Position numbers and translations under genes: made by a program | Shown: positions 22,641 through 35,299 of the stretch, in pieces | Numbering within the stretch: position 1 is the stretch's first letter | Layout of the letters: every line of letters begins with the position of its first letter | Origin: Margaritifera margaritifera | Taxonomy: Eukaryota; Mollusca; Bivalvia; Unionida; Margaritiferidae | DNA length: 64,000 nucleotides | Direction: 5' to 3' | Assembly: GCA_029931535.1 (NCBI GenBank) | Contig: JAQPZY010001670.1 | Location: 3,797,501 to 3,861,500, forward strand | The notes under the pieces: model-generated | What the model was told of the DNA's origin: nothing | Database searches by the model: none | The model's input: only the letters and a program-made list of their open reading frames with translations

Positions 22641-23199
22641 GTAAGTTCTGACTGCAGAGGTTTCACCAGTTGCTGTCGAGATCAAAGGCACGTCATAGCG
22701 CGCCTTGCAACCTGATCATCTCCTTGTGTATAGATTCGTCCAACATAGGTATATGATCCGTCATCAATTTTCTGGTAGACTTTCGAAATCGTAGTGCAAT
22801 CTTTTAAAGACTTGCCTTTCCAAATGATTGATTTGCGAATAGATTGTATAGCTGATCTTATTGAGGTATGCCATGCATGCTACTAAAAAAGAAAAAAAAA
22901 GAAAATAGCTAATGAACATACGTATCGCGGAAAAACGCCGATATTGGATTATTTACAATCAAACTATAAGCAGAAATGAAATAATAAACACAGTCATTCT
23001 CCTGACAAATACGAGTTTACTATTACCGCAGTTTTTAAATGAGTCGTTATTCTGTAAAGGCGATCTGTTGAAGATATTAGCTAGTGCGATACATCTATGA
23101 GAAGTTAGCAGTGGGTTTGATATTCGAATATCGAACCGTCTGACAGTAGAACAACATAATGGAGAAAAGAATAAGGCAAATTACAACTGAGTTTGAAAA

Positions 23200-24150
23200 A
23201 AAAACTACACTATACTCGTCTGCAATTTTTCCCGTAGCATATTCTAGAAAACAAATTTTCTCAAATGAGCAACAAGTGGCAGGGACAATATTCCCTCATC
23301 GAAACAATTAAACAGTGCACACCGCCCTCTGCAGCGTCAATACCTCTGACTGTGCCAAAAAGATCGGCATGGACGTTCATCATAGGCTATGTCACCTAAC
23401 GCCTGCAAATATTGAATATACTCTCATTTGCGAAAATTACGTTTCTCATATTAGACTGATACAAACTTAATTTGTGTATATTTCCTGTATAACATATATA
23501 TGTTACAAGCTCAGTTTTGTGTCCACTGTTCCGCAAGCAGCTTTAGGTATCCCAGGAATGTCCATATGGAAATGTGCATTGGGGGTCCATATCTCTTGTC
23601 AGCAACTTGACTCTCAAATACGAAAATTGGTTTTCTCAAATAGAGTGGAAATTTTATATGTCAATACAAGCAAAGAATATTTTACCCCACCCCTAGTAGA
23701 CACAGGTCTGACTGTGCCAAGAAAATCGGTATGAAATGTATAAATGCCTAGTATCCCAGCATATGTCAATATTGTTTCTTATGGAAAAAATATTCGTTTT
23801 TTATATTAGACTCAATCCAACAGTTTTGTCTTTCTCAATACCAGAAGTAGCTTAAAGCGTACATGGAATGTGCAAATTGGAACTTGCAATGTGGGTCCAC
23901 ATCTCTTGACCGTAAAGTGTCTCTCAAGTGAGAAAATTCGTTTTCACAAATAACGTGAGGGCGAAATTCCCACATCAATACAACTAAGCGGTAATTTTCC
24001 GCCACCCCAGCCAAAGAAGCTGTGATTGTGCCAAGAAGATTGGTATGGAATTTTGTTATTGCCTATGTCTCTAACCATGCTAATATTTTTTCATGTGCGA
24101 AATTTCATTTTCTCATATTAGACTGGGAGCAGCATAACTTATATACCGTA
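23200..24150. repeat. Degenerate 3-copy tandem repeat, period about 310-360 bp
   Basis: The anchor GACTGTGCCAAGAAGAT and close variants recurs near 23348, 23710 and 24024. TCTCATATTAGACT recurs near 23444, 23797 and 24110. The block GGGTCCATATCTCTTG recurs as GGGTCCACATCTCTTG. The copies are diverged and non-coding. Likely an old satellite-like array. Confidence 0.75.
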
Positions 24151-24399
24151 TATTCCCTGTATAATACGCATTCATGTGTGTGTGCTTGTGCACTCAGATT
24201 TACTGCCTTCTGGACACCGTTCCAAAGTTTAAACCTTTGTTATGGACACATTTTTCATTGTGGACAACAAAATTGAGTGTCCACGGGGTACACATCGGGA
24301 AATTATTGTTATGGTCAAATTAGATGAAACCGACATTGTGAACCATTTCCCGCTCAGCAGCCAGTTTGTGTGAACCCATCCCAAATACACATACTGCGG

Positions 24400-24540
24400 T
24401 TTGCTCATGTCAACTCCATTGATAACGCGATCGCTCTCTTCCTATTGGCCATTCTCGCCTGCGCATTAGCATGATTGCAGATATCATATCTGAGGTGGCA
24501 GCAGTTGAGCAACGATCTACAGACTTTTAGGGTAAGAAAC
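24400..24540 (+). promoter_or_regulatory. Possible promoter and non-coding first exon
   Basis: A locally GC-richer stretch contains an inverted CCAAT element (CCTATTGGCC, near 24439). It is followed by a transcript-like stretch ending TTTTAGGGTAAGAAAC, which would serve as a splice donor near 24530. No coding exon was linked, so this is a hint only. Confidence 0.2.
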
Positions 24541-25890
24541 GGTTTTTATTAGTATGGATAGAATTAGATGCAAGAACTTCGTTTCTTATTTGACTTTGAA
24601 TGGGTGAAATGTAAATTTAACGCCAATAAGAAAATATAACTTACGATTCTCTCCCATTTCTTTTCCTATTCTCATAAAGATAATTTCCAATTTCTTGTGC
24701 TATTCTCATAAGACAATGCTGAACGAAAACAGTTGAGAATATGTCCTTTCATTTCAGGACGATGGCTTATATCTTCATTTTAATCAAGGTGTCATGCTGA
24801 ATATAATTTGACCTTACTTGGCAGACTAGTTTGTTGCTTATAAATATGATGTATAATGTGTTGAAAATATACAAATATTCTGCAATTCTTGTAATGAAAC
24901 GTTGAAGCTTTGAAATGTTGTAGAATGATTGACATTTAGTTTAAGGGAATTTTCCAGTCTGATGACAAAATCAACATTTTTCTCACTCCATTACTTATGA
25001 TCAAGACTTACACCATACTAATGTACGCATTTGTTTCTTTTATGGTGATATTACTCTGATAATGGCGTTGAAATTAAATGTTGCCCGTACAGTTGCCTTA
25101 CTCAGAAGCTATACTGGTTCAACATTCTCACAAATATCATGTTTCATACAAAATAGATACTTGAAAGTGCTTTTGTGGTGAAATATGGGAATCACAGTAA
25201 AAGTTAGAACAGCAACCAGATGTGAAATATTAAAAAAGGGCTTAACCCAGCAACGTTGTTTCATATTTATGGCAACATTATTACATTTTGTTGTGCAACA
25301 TGATTTGGTGAATTTGTTGCAATGTTGCTACAAATTATTGTTTAAGGTCATGATATTATATTCCTACTGCCATCTGAAAACGTTAAAAGCTATTGAAAAG
25401 AGTAATAAATAATCTACTTTGTGTTTGTGAAACAAATATGCCCCACTAAGGAAAAAGAGTCTAAATCTACAATTAAACATTACAAAAATAACTTTGCAAA
25501 CTATGTATACCGTCATCCCCACACAAATCCCAATCCAATAAGTTCTAAAACAAAAACAATTTTTAAAAGTGCTTTTATAGCCTCTAAATCACACTACGCC
25601 TTATTCAAATGAATAAAAGTACGCCTACTAAGTCTAAAGGATCTACCGCAAGTGGGTTTTACTTAACTTTATTGACAGCATTTTTCTTCAAAAACGATTA
25701 AGTTTCAAAAGTTCAAACTTTACACAAATATGAAGCAGGTAGTACAATATTTCTGAAAATGTAAAACGATCATTGAAATGTGCATGAAAATATAAATGTT
25801 TTTGCTGGCATCTGACCGTCTGCGTAAGACGATGGATATGCAGTAGCCATTGGTGATGACTTTTATATTTTGACTGCATTTCCTTTGGTG
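24541..25890. other. No gene seen
   Basis: AT-rich DNA. Short frames near 25185-25612 have no recognisable features. The LINE relic begins at about 25.9 kb. Confidence 0.4.
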
Positions 25891-25891
25891 G

Positions 25892-27115
25892 CTAAAAAGT
25901 ATTATCTGGAACAATATGACCTACCGCTAGTGACACGGCTGCGTTCTGTGATAGGTAGAACCTGGTTGGCGCACTGTCTCCTGTGTTGGCGCTTGCTGTG
26001 TAGTTGGTCTGCCACTGTTTGTCATGATGTTTAATTTCAATTCGAAGCTTGCGGAGCCACTTGTCTCTGCTGTTTACCAGTGACTCCCATTCGTCGATGC
26101 CAATGCTGAGATCTTCCATATTACGCTTGTTGACGTCTTCAAAGCGGATTTTTGGGCATCCTGCTGGCCACTTGGAACTGGCGACTTCAGTCAGCGTTGG
26201 TGATCTTGTCCTTCCACATAGTACCAAGGATCAACGCATGCAGCGGAGGTGAAAGCTGTTGAGTTTCTACTCTTGGCAACTTTAGGCAGTCCATGTCTCA
26301 CTGCCATACAGCAGAATACCGAGGACGCAGCTTGATAGATGAGCGTCTTAGTCTTGATGGTAAGGTTATTGTTATTCCAGGCGCGTTTTCTTAGTCTGCC
26401 GACAGTGCTTGCCGGCTTTACAATGCGGGTGTTGATCTCCTCGTCAGGTAAGAGGTTGTCGGTCACTGTAGATCCTAGATAGCAGAACTTGCTTACTTCA
26501 GGCAAGTGAATGCTATCGAGGGTGATTGATGGCTGTTGTGCAACGCCTTGTCCCATGACTCCTGTTTTCTTGATGCTGATGGTGAGGAAGAACCTGGAGC
26601 ATGCACCAGAGAAACAGTCCATACGTTTCTGGAGCTGACTTCCTCCGTGGGTAATCAGTGCTTCATCGTCTGCGAGCAGAAATTCTCTGATCAGGATGTG
26701 GTGTATTTTGGTCTTGGCATTTAGCCTGGCTACGTTGTACAATATTCCATCGGACCTCGTATACAGGTAGACGCCTTCCATTTTCGCGTCGAAGGCATAT
26801 TTAAAGAGTAGAGAGAAGATGCCGAAAGGTGTTGGTGCCAGGACGTAGTCTTGTTTGACTTCACAATTGATCTCGAAGCTGTCGGACGTGGAGCCATCAA
26901 ACTACCGTGCCGCGCATGTTATCGTGAAATAAACGGATCAGGCGGAGGAGTTTCCTGTGTGGAGGGGTGGGTGGAGAGTGTATTAGAGAGTCCTGCTTTG
27001 ATCACCGTCTGGAATGCATTCGTGAGGTCGACAAAGGCAATGTCGAGTGGTTTCTACTGCGCTCTGCATTTCTCTTGCAGTTCGCGTAGGGAGAAGATCA
27101 TATCCACTGTTGATC
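25892..27115 (-). pseudogene. LINE reverse transcriptase, C-terminal half
   Basis: Minus-strand relic of a non-LTR retrotransposon ORF2. From the 5' side it shows STVDMIFSLRELQEKCRAQ and PLDIAFVDLTNAFQTV, the first catalytic Asp region of the reverse transcriptase. LLADDEALITH follows as the ADD core. Then come SIKKTGVM, SITLDSIHLPEVSKFCYLGS and the C-terminal stretch LRFEDVNKR-like ... WESLVNSRDKWLRKL. Stops and frame changes break it (for example a TAG after CRAQ and the shift near 26200). The product copied the element's RNA at a nicked target. The clade cannot be settled by eye. The other half of the same gene is at 28366-29395. Confidence 0.85.
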
Positions 27116-28361
27116 GGTGACAGCCTTCGGTAGCGTCTGTATACGTGACTGGCAACATTGTGGATGTATCTAATTAGATATAATTGTATTGCTTACAACT
27201 GAGTGTGTGTATGTGCATATATATCCTAAAAGTAATTGAATAACCAAACTCTGATTTTACGTTCCTCGGTTTAGTGCAAAATTTATTTAATTACATTCAA
27301 CAATAACAGTTGTAAATATGCAACTAAACAGTATATTTGAGAGATAAAATAATTTAAATTATCGTCCTATTTGACTACACTGGCAGAGTGGTCAATATCA
27401 CAATAAAAGAAACAAATTGGAGTGGATAACTAAAATTTCAATTACACCAGTTGAAATAAATAGAATGATGGAATTAGAATGAAAACTTCAGATCAATATA
27501 CCTTTTCAACTTTACTTCAACCCTTGCTATATGAGAATTAAAACTGATTGTTTATAGTGATAATAACATACATTACATTTAATAATTTTACTTAATAAAT
27601 TACATATCCAGCAAATAATATTATGCAAATATTCCCCCTCCTTTGTCTGAAATAGACTATAGTCAAATTAGTTTTATTAACAACAAGTTGAAATGCTAAT
27701 AATTTTAATTTATATACCTATAATTTTGATTTTGACTGAAAACAGGGATGTTTCCTTAAAGAAAACGTTTGACCATTCTCCCAAACTCTCCAAACCTCTG
27801 GTTTATATACCCTACGAAATCCCATAAGGCGTACGGAATTCCGCGGAATTGCACAGAATTATGCGGAAAACCACTGCCAAAAATCTTGACCTCAGTACGG
27901 AATTCATTCAAGGAAATGGCAATATTCAATGAAAAACAACGTAGCTTTAACAAAAAAATTCATTAGATAACGTGTACCATTCACTGAACACAATTTCCTT
28001 GCGGTAGAATATACTAAACAATCTTCTGCAAAAACTATGGAAACTCTGTAGCGGGAATCTATACTAGCTATGACCCGGAAATGAACCCTACCGAGGTTAC
28101 AGCAATGAGGTCAAGCATCGCATTAGACGGAACAGTGAAAGTGAGGAAAACAATCGCCGATCACAGCCTCAAAACAAGATACAATATAAACATTACATAA
28201 CAGATACATGTATTTATAATATCAGAGTTAGTAGCATTCACTGACAATGAATTTCATTGCTGATCATTCATAAAAAAAAACATGCTCAGTACATATCGAC
28301 GGGAGGCCCCCCTTTCTCCTCTACAGATGCAACACTGCTGTAAACAAGCTAAATCCTCACA
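27116..28361. other. Insertion of about 1.25 kb splitting the LINE
   Basis: The two LINE halves abut if this segment is removed: RTGRS before it and STVDMIF after it. GATC is present at both borders (27112-27115 and 28362-28365), consistent with a 4-bp target duplication. The inserted DNA is AT-rich, with no ORF and no terminal inverted repeat that I could see. Its class is unknown. Confidence 0.55.
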
Positions 28362-28365
28362 GATC

Positions 28366-29395
28366 TACCTGTTCTGAAGCCACGCTGCGTCTCCGGAAGC
28401 ACTTGGTCAACGAGTTGTTGGAGTCTTCTCAAAATGACCCATGCAAAGGCCTTCCCTGTAATGCTGAGGAGTGAAATGCTGGGATAGTTGTTGCAGTCTC
28501 TGCGGTCGCCTTTATTCTTGACTAGCGTGATAATGCTGGAGTGGCGCATGTGCTACAGAAAATGCTTTTTCTCTCCAGGTCATAGCGATGTAGTAACAGG
28601 CTGGAATTTCTCCACTTCAGCATTTCGGCTGGAATCCCGTCCCTTCTGGGCGCCTTTCCGCTTGCCAAGAAATCTCTGAATCGGTTGATCTCGAGCACTG
28701 TTGGCACCTCGACGAGCTCCTCTATGACAGGTAACTCCGGCAGTGCGTAAAGTGCTAGCTTGGATATGTCCGTTTCGCGGTGGTACTGCTCGAGGTAGTG
28801 TTGCGCCCAGGAAGTCATCATCTTGCCACTGTTGGTAATCATCACGCCGTCCATTGCCTTCAAGGGGGCAACTTTGATGATAGTGGGGCTAAAGGCCTTC
28901 TTAATCCCGTCATATAGCTCGCGGATGTTTCCTGCGTCTGATACCGTCTGTATATCCTGACATATATCGGCCCAGTACTGATTTGCGCAGCGTCTGGCTG
29001 TCTTCTGCACAGAACTCTTCGCCGACTTGAAAGTTCGAAGTGTTTCTGGTGTTGAATTTAGGTTGGGTTCCATGTAGCCAGCGTTCTTTGCCTCTATCAC
29101 TGGCACCATTTGTCTGCCTTGGTCTCAAACCAGTCCTTGTTTTGAGTCCTGTTTTTACCAAATGGGGTGATAGCTGACTCGTAGATAACTGAGCTCAGGG
29201 CGCTCCTAAGGCACTCCAGACTTCTTCAGCATTCCCTTTTAGGCCTTCTTTAGATATAACCTGTTAAATGGCCTCTGAGAACTACGGGCATTTCACGTTG
29301 TCTTTCATGCTGCTTACGTGGCAAGCCTTCATGTTTGGATCCAAGTAGCTTTCGGGGCTGCACTCTTTCTCTGCTGGTGTCACAGTCTGCACTGT
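28366..29395 (-). pseudogene. LINE ORF2, N-terminal and finger part
   Basis: Minus strand. The longest frame (29109-28522) includes SSVQKTARRCANQYW, YDGIKKAFSP, ELVEVPTVLEINRF and GKAPRRDGIPAEML. After a frame change comes LVKNKGDRRDCNNYPSISLL followed by TGKAFAWVILRRLQQL and GFRTGRS, the standard start of the RT palm. Weaker matches run up to about 29395 (KACHVSSMKDNVKCP). No endonuclease domain is visible, so the copy is 5'-truncated. Confidence 0.85.
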
Positions 29396-29767
29396 GATAT
29401 GTCATAAATATATTTTAATTAAATTGCATTTGTCTACTTTAGTTGGTTTTGTTTAAAAACACTTAATGAACCTCTAGAGGTGAAGGGTCATACATAATGA
29501 TGAACAAGATATCATCTAGACAAGCAGCAGGGGCATGAAAATGAAATTCACTAAATTGCATCCAATTTTCAGATCATCTAACTATCAAGGGCGACATGAC
29601 TTACGAGCTTGTTTGCAGAGATCAAGCAGTATATGTGTAGTTGCTTTAGCATCGTTTGCTTGCAAACATTGTTTGCTGTTGATGACACGAAAACATGTTC
29701 AGGTACCCTACATAAGCAAAGATAATTACTCGTAAAATATCATGTTGTCAATACATAGAGGATATTT
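29396..29767. other. No gene seen
   Basis: AT-rich flank of the LINE. No supported feature. Confidence 0.4.
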
Positions 29768-29892
29768 GCTTGTATCGAGTGAATACCTTATATATTTCAT
29801 AGAGTGGGTGAAAAACTCGCCACTCGTGAAAATACAGAGTTTTTCACCCGATCGATAAAATATATATTTTTTTTCAATCGGAACAAGTAAAT
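29768..29892. repeat. Foldback repeat with perfect 13-bp core
   Basis: GGGTGAAAAACTC and its reverse complement GAGTTTTTCACCC flank an 18-base loop. Diverged complementarity continues outward on both sides (TTGCTTG ... ATATATTTCAT against AAAATATAT ... CAAGTAA). Probably an old MITE or hairpin element. Confidence 0.6.
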
Positions 29893-30780
29893 TTTCTGTT
29901 TAGTTTATGCTCAAACATATTGGCTAGCAATATGCATAACATATTAAGTAGCAGATTTCTTGATGTATGCCGCGCGATAATGTCAGATGTTTACCGTGTA
30001 TGTTCTGCTGAGTTTAGTGTATATTCGCAGAGAAAATATAAATAGTAACATAATGTGTCTTCGTAATTCAAGGTAAATAGGCACATACACAAAATAAATT
30101 ATGACAAAATAAGCACATCGTGGAATTTGAGCCTAGTTTTCCTGCATGAGAGTTGGCCATATCATTAGACCAAGCAAATGTCAATATGACGGATTAAATT
30201 TGTAGGTCATAATTTCAATTATGTCTATCGACCGCAGTGAAAAAAATATTTTGCTAATTCACTCAAAAAAATTATCAAATTTATTTCTCTTGGAAAATCC
30301 ATTAGGTCACGGTCTAGCATAAACTAATATATTTTAGCATGTAGTTTCGCTTACAAGCTGTACAGGCTTTGCAGGCCGAAAGTATAAACATTTGCATTTA
30401 AGACGAGATATGGAGGTACACAAAATCATAAAAAAAACATATCTTTGACTATGACTTTATTCGTTTATTTATTTATTAATTTTTTGCTCATTTTCTGGAA
30501 TTTAATAAGATTCTGTGTCAGAATCTGCATTCTGGACAGCAAGGTCAGTCTGAATCTTGTTTCCGTTCTGCCCGGGGCTGCAGTAAATTAAAAACTAATT
30601 TTAATGCTCGAACAAAGTGATATATCTCAGCACTACTTACATACGAAGGGTATTTGAAAATGTCTGAAATATTTGGTTATAACTTTTTTGTTTCATTGAA
30701 CCTGCTAATAAATTTAACACCGATCGATAGACAAAATAACGTTCTATAAAATGATTTGTAGCTGAACGTGCAGCACGCCG
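29893..30780. other. No gene seen
   Basis: AT-rich DNA without a supported feature. Confidence 0.4.
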
Positions 30781-30786
30781 GGCAGC

Positions 30787-30789
<3 letters not shown>

Positions 30790-30882
<93 letters not shown>
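30790..30882. repeat. (TA)n(TG)n microsatellite
   Basis: About 68 bp of TA repeat passes into 25 bp of TG repeat, directly beside the mariner relic. Confidence 0.95.
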
Positions 30883-30914
30883 ACGTGACATAGGTAAGTG
30901 ACAGTGACTTTAAA

Positions 30915-31860
30915 ATGTCGGAGGAGAACAATTCTGCTACTGAGCTAAGAGCATACGGTAAAACCCGGGCGCTCTTAGGATACTCTCTGAATGATATCAA
31001 GGTCAACTTGGATACAGTTTACGGATGTAATTCTCTGTCATATCCTACAATTCTGAGGTGGTTTCATCATTGTAAAGATGGTTGCGAATCCATGGAAGAC
31101 CGGTGTCTGCACTTGCTGAACAGGAAGTGATTACGGTGAAGGGATCAGTTGATGAAGATGCTCGATACACAGTGGAAGATATTTCTATTATCACGAGCAA
31201 TAATTCCTTAGCTGTTCTTAAAATATTGAAGATTCATTTGAAACTCAGAAAAGTTTTTGCAAGATGGGACCCACATTTACTGACAGCTGATAAACAAATA
31301 ACAGCCTCGAGTTGAATTCGACAAGCAGCTACTAGCTAAATAAGAAAAGAGTGATCACAGATGTTTGAATGAGATTATCACAGGTGATGAAAAATTGACT
31401 TACTGTTTAGAACCCGACTCGAGAGAAAATAATAAAGTTTGGATAGGAGAAAATGTGCAAAGGCCAAAAATCGCACGACGTAGTCGGACTGTCAAGAGAG
31501 TTTTATACGCGCTATTTTTCAATGCAAAAGGCCCGATCGTTCAGGTACCTGCGCATCCATCCTCTCCATGACAAGACACTGACGCATAAATCTGCTGTAA
31601 GAGAGACTTTCTGAAGGAACACAGCATCCAAACTTTGCCACATCCGCCAAACAGCCTTGATTTAGCTCTAAGTGATTTTTGGCTGAATCTCGTTTCCAAC
31701 GATTCGCTTAAAGGCAGTCTGCTTAAAGGCAGACTATTTTAAAGCTGCCATGCGGTTGGTAGTGCAGTTTTCAGTGTATGAACAACATACCAAAACGTAG
31801 AGGTGCATGGGGAATACTTTGAGGGGATGCACTGACGTACTGTTCACTAATAAAGAACTT
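30915..31860 (+). pseudogene. Mariner-type transposase relic
   Basis: Three overlapping frames give a mariner-like product. The N-terminal helix-turn-helix region runs from MSEENNSATELRAYGKT to YPTILRWFHHCKDG. The linker reads SVDEDARYTVEDI ... LKLRKVFARWDPHLLT. The catalytic core begins ITGDEKLTYC (first Asp), followed by NNKVWIGENVQRPK. A last piece with HPPNSLDLALSDFW (third Asp) sits at about 31640-31685. The second catalytic Asp region is not recognisable. Frameshifts near 31100, 31320 and 31570 inactivate it. Terminal inverted repeats were not identified. Confidence 0.8.
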
Positions 31861-33027
31861 TGTTGTACAGCTCATTAATATTAATTAACAAGTGTAATGA
31901 AACTTTCTTCACTGTACTTGTGGTTCCCTTAGAATATGTCTGCAGGGCTGGGCGTTAACTTTGAGAATTACTCGATCATTCGGGCAAGTGGATGGTGAAA
32001 GTCACTTGCCACAAAGTAGATTCGACTTGTCAAAATAATTCACTATCAATAAAAATCCACGTGGATCCAACAAGTTGAATTTTAAATTATAGTTGTTCGA
32101 ACTCAAGTGTTGGGTGTCCTGGGCAATAGGACAACCTTCATTGTTATCTGTAATTGGAAATATAATGTATATAAAGACAAAATCAAACCAGATTTTCACA
32201 AAGGTGACATTCATGACGTGATTCAATGAAGACTGCATGTTGAAAAAGTAAAACTTGCACATTATTTTGTTGTACCAGATGATATGAAATGTACATGTCA
32301 ATGACATATAAAAAAAATTCTACTACGAATTCAACATAATAACAAACGCTCGCAAACACAATTATCATAGAAAGTTATCCACCATATGCAGGGAAAAAAA
32401 ATGTCAGTCTTGATATGAAAAGCAAAAGTTAGGATTGGAGAAGAGTACATTAATTTCCACAATCAACGGAAAGAAGAGTAAGTGCTTACACACAAAGGGT
32501 AGGGTTTCTAATGACAAGAATAGTGAATGCACCGTTTTTTATGAGAAAATCACGGATATGAAGGAAAGCATCCATCTGATTCGGTACGCGGGTCTCAAAG
32601 AAAACGAAAACACGAACAAGATTGATAGAGAGAAGTGTGAAAGAGCATTTCCATACAATTTGTTTTTCAGTCAATAAAAAAACAAAACAACTCCATGTTG
32701 TTCAAAATCAACATTTTAATCATAATAAGAAGTTTCTCTAACTCAAAACAGAAATATAAACTGACAAACAGTTTTAAACATGATCATATTTACAAAGTTG
32801 ACAATGTTGTGGAGTCAAACTTTACTTCCAATGATCTAAGACACTGTCATTTTGTCATCGATTCACACTACGTTTCTGAGCTAAAGACAAGAGATTGCCA
32901 TAATGTTCACAAAGCCATCTTTCTATTTTATCATCATTTCTGGAGTATTCACCATCAAAACAATTCACCAAATGTTGTAAGGGAAATACAAGACTGCGTT
33001 GATGAAGAAAATGCACAAAATATATCC
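31861..33027. other. No convincing gene
   Basis: Two plus-strand open frames (32435-32677, Lys/Glu-rich; 32695-33045, His-rich) are AT-rich and match nothing I recognise. The second runs to the P2 edge. Polinton homology shared with P1 starts near 33035. Confidence 0.35.
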
Positions 33028-33400
33028 TCACATTATGGAATCTAATCCTTGCAATCTCACATTATTGAATCTAGTCGATACAGTATTTATTCTCATAAAG
33101 TCAATGATGTCATCTTCCAGAGGAAGTAATCCATAAAAATCACAACAGTCCACACTGTGATCATTGGGAAAGTAGACGGTTACCCGGTGTATTCCTGGTC
33201 GATGACAGTCTTCTGTTTGGATGACATAGGCTTCAACGTCTTTAGGTTTTCGACGTGCAAGTTTATCTTTAGTACCCACCGCAGGGTTTCAAGAAGCTGT
33301 GTACGAACTTTGAGTCAAGAGGTGATGAAGTTCCCTGGTATCCATTACTTTTTTTTTTTAAATGATGGTTTCCCAGGTATTCAGTTTTCTTTGGTTCACA
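33028..33400 (-). pseudogene. P2 small Polinton gene
   Basis: An open frame of about 83 residues at 33279-33028 contains DVEAYVIQTEDCHR and PLEDDIIDFMRINTVS and ends LQGLDSIM. It corresponds to P1 at 548-850. The two copies agree best in the Gln-Thr-containing segment and in the C-terminal Asn-Asn-Val-Arg. Function unknown to me. Confidence 0.4.
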
Positions 33401-33870
33401 TATAATGATCAGACATGAGTTCATACTTGACGTTTCCTTTGAATAGTTCTGTCAGGTAAGTCGATGAACAACGGGTAGTATCCGTATTCTGTTGCAAGAG
33501 AGCTTAGGTGCATTTCGTCTCCAGAGAAGTCAATGGAGGTATGGAATGGTCAGTCAAGTCTTTATACCACTTTCTCAAAATCGTCTCTTCTCAAATGAGA
33601 GTCCATGCCTCTTCCAGATACTCTTCCAAGTCGTCTTATTCACTCGTGATCATTCATTTGTCGTATTGTTCCTGACTAGGATGATCGATTTGACATCCAT
33701 AACAATGTTCTCTGTTCAGGTTGGTGATTCTTTCAGTCCTTCTTGTTTGTTTGTGGTGTTTGATTGTGGTGGTGGTTGTTCAGGATCAGAATCATTCTCA
33801 TCGCCTATATGCATAAGTACTTCGTGTTCCATTTTTTCTAATAGTCTAGGATCACTTCTCTCAAACTGTT
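33400..33870 (-). pseudogene. P2 acidic Polinton gene, relic
   Basis: Counterpart of P1 868-1390, fragmentary. DNA shared with P1 includes the CTCTTCCAGATACTCTTCCAA segment. The coding frame is badly broken. Function unknown. Confidence 0.35.
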
Positions 33871-33879
33871 GATTTCCAG

Positions 33880-35074
33880 AGTATTGTCAAATTCTGCATA
33901 CAAGATGACGTTCACTGTGTTGGCCAGAACTACTGCAAACTGAAGTTCCACACGAAGATGGCCTGATTTTATAGGGTGGAAATTTCCCTCGTTGCTGCTT
34001 TGATCTGGAATGAAATTAAATCTCTACAAAGCATTTCCTCCTGCATAATCGTCTTACGATATCCCTCGACTGATGTTGGTACCTAACTGTCCTGTTGCTT
34101 CAAGTACAGTCAAGTAAGATCTCAAATAATGTTTCTGCGCAATGTTAGGTTCAGAGGATCTGGTACACAAAGTCTGGCCATCTCGAGTGACTTCTATCTT
34201 GGACACGTTAAAGTGTTGGAACTCGAAAGGATTATAATCGATGGCTTTGTTAGGGCCGCATTGCTGACGATGCAAATGAGCCAACGTTTGGGTAGCTCTC
34301 CTTGGAAAACATTATCTTCGGTCTTGGATTATGGTCCAGAGGAAATAGTGAATGTTTCCACTTCCACTCGTCGTAGTGGATACTTGAATGTTGTTCTGCT
34401 CAAAGTCTGACGGATGTCGTTTCCACTTTAAGTAAAACTTCCACACGACGCACGTAAAGTCTGGTTTCTTTGGTGATGGCTTTTTACTCGTTAGCATTAG
34501 CCATAAAATAGAACACTGTACGACTTCGATTCAGTTTCAGGCGTACATCCACTCCATTTAACAAACTTGTCTTGCAAACGATCCATAACTTCTAAACTGC
34601 GTCCTTGTTTGGTTTCCTTTCGACGGTGGTTAAATTCAATATTGTAAGGATCCAAAGTGTCATGTTTCCATGCCACGGAAGCATCCAGATGTGTGTTCTT
34701 GGCTTCTTTTCCTCACGACAAGAGATTTTCCGGGTAGGCTAGCTACTGATCACCAGTTTGTTATTAAAGTACAAATCCACTGCGCTGAACAACGGATGCA
34801 TGAAATTGTTGACGGGAGCTACTCTGGCATTTTCCTCTGGGTTGCTGTTATCAACCTTGAGAACTTTGACTTTCAGGTAAAAGTGACTGCTATTCAGATC
34901 GATGTAATAGTCGGTTTGTCCTTTGATTGCAAATTCGATATGGGCTGAGGTAGTCAAAGACGACACATGATGAAATTCTACTAATTGGGATGCTTGCATC
35001 GTCATGATCGAAGGTGGCATGGCAAACAGATCAAGTTCTGACTTGGAACATTCGCAAGAATCTCGGTGTATCAT
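33880..35074 (-). pseudogene. P2 capsid-like protein gene, broken
   Basis: The N-terminal part at 35074-34739 reads SELDLFAMPPSIMTMQASQ, then IEFAIKGQTDYY, NPEENARVAPVNNFM and DLYFNNKLV. A later part at 34284-34054 has SKIEVTRDGQTLC and SYLTVLEATGQLG. Frames are lost between them and again before 33880. It matches P1 1400-2560 along its length. The segment order is that of the Polinton capsid-type (jelly-roll) protein. I infer a structural role and cannot verify the fold. Confidence 0.6.
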
Positions 35075-35091
35075 TTTTCTTTTTTTTTCAA

Positions 35092-35290
35092 TTAGTAATC
35101 AAACACATCAAATTCTCTGACAGCTCCTATTATTCTTCTTTTCTTATTCTTTTTCTGAACGTGTCTATGAGATCTCAGGGGGTTTCGACGTCTCTTTCTG
35201 CCTCGTCCTTGCTGTGGCGTAGAAGAAGAAATAATGCCTTGGTTAGAAATCTGAAGCGAATTTATAGGGATGTCTCTGCGACCCAAAAGG
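35092..35290 (-). pseudogene. P2 small Arg/Lys-rich protein
   Basis: About 64 residues, ending HVQKKNKKRRIIGAVREF. The central GRGRKRRRNPLRSHRH stretch is strongly basic. It lies immediately upstream of the capsid-like gene, as in P1 (2596-2790). DNA-binding or core function is likely by charge alone. Confidence 0.45.
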
Positions 35291-35299
35291 TCTTTTACA

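Noticed and set aside
30637..31006. Minus-strand frames of 84 and 109 codons with long Ile-Tyr repeats
   Set aside because: They are translations of the (TA)n/(TG)n microsatellite. The same applies to the Ile-Tyr and Cys-Val frames near 7.3, 9.6, 14.6 and 59.5 kb.
32435..33045. Two plus-strand open frames before the P2 edge
   Set aside because: AT-rich, no recognisable motif, no good start context, and no counterpart next to P1.
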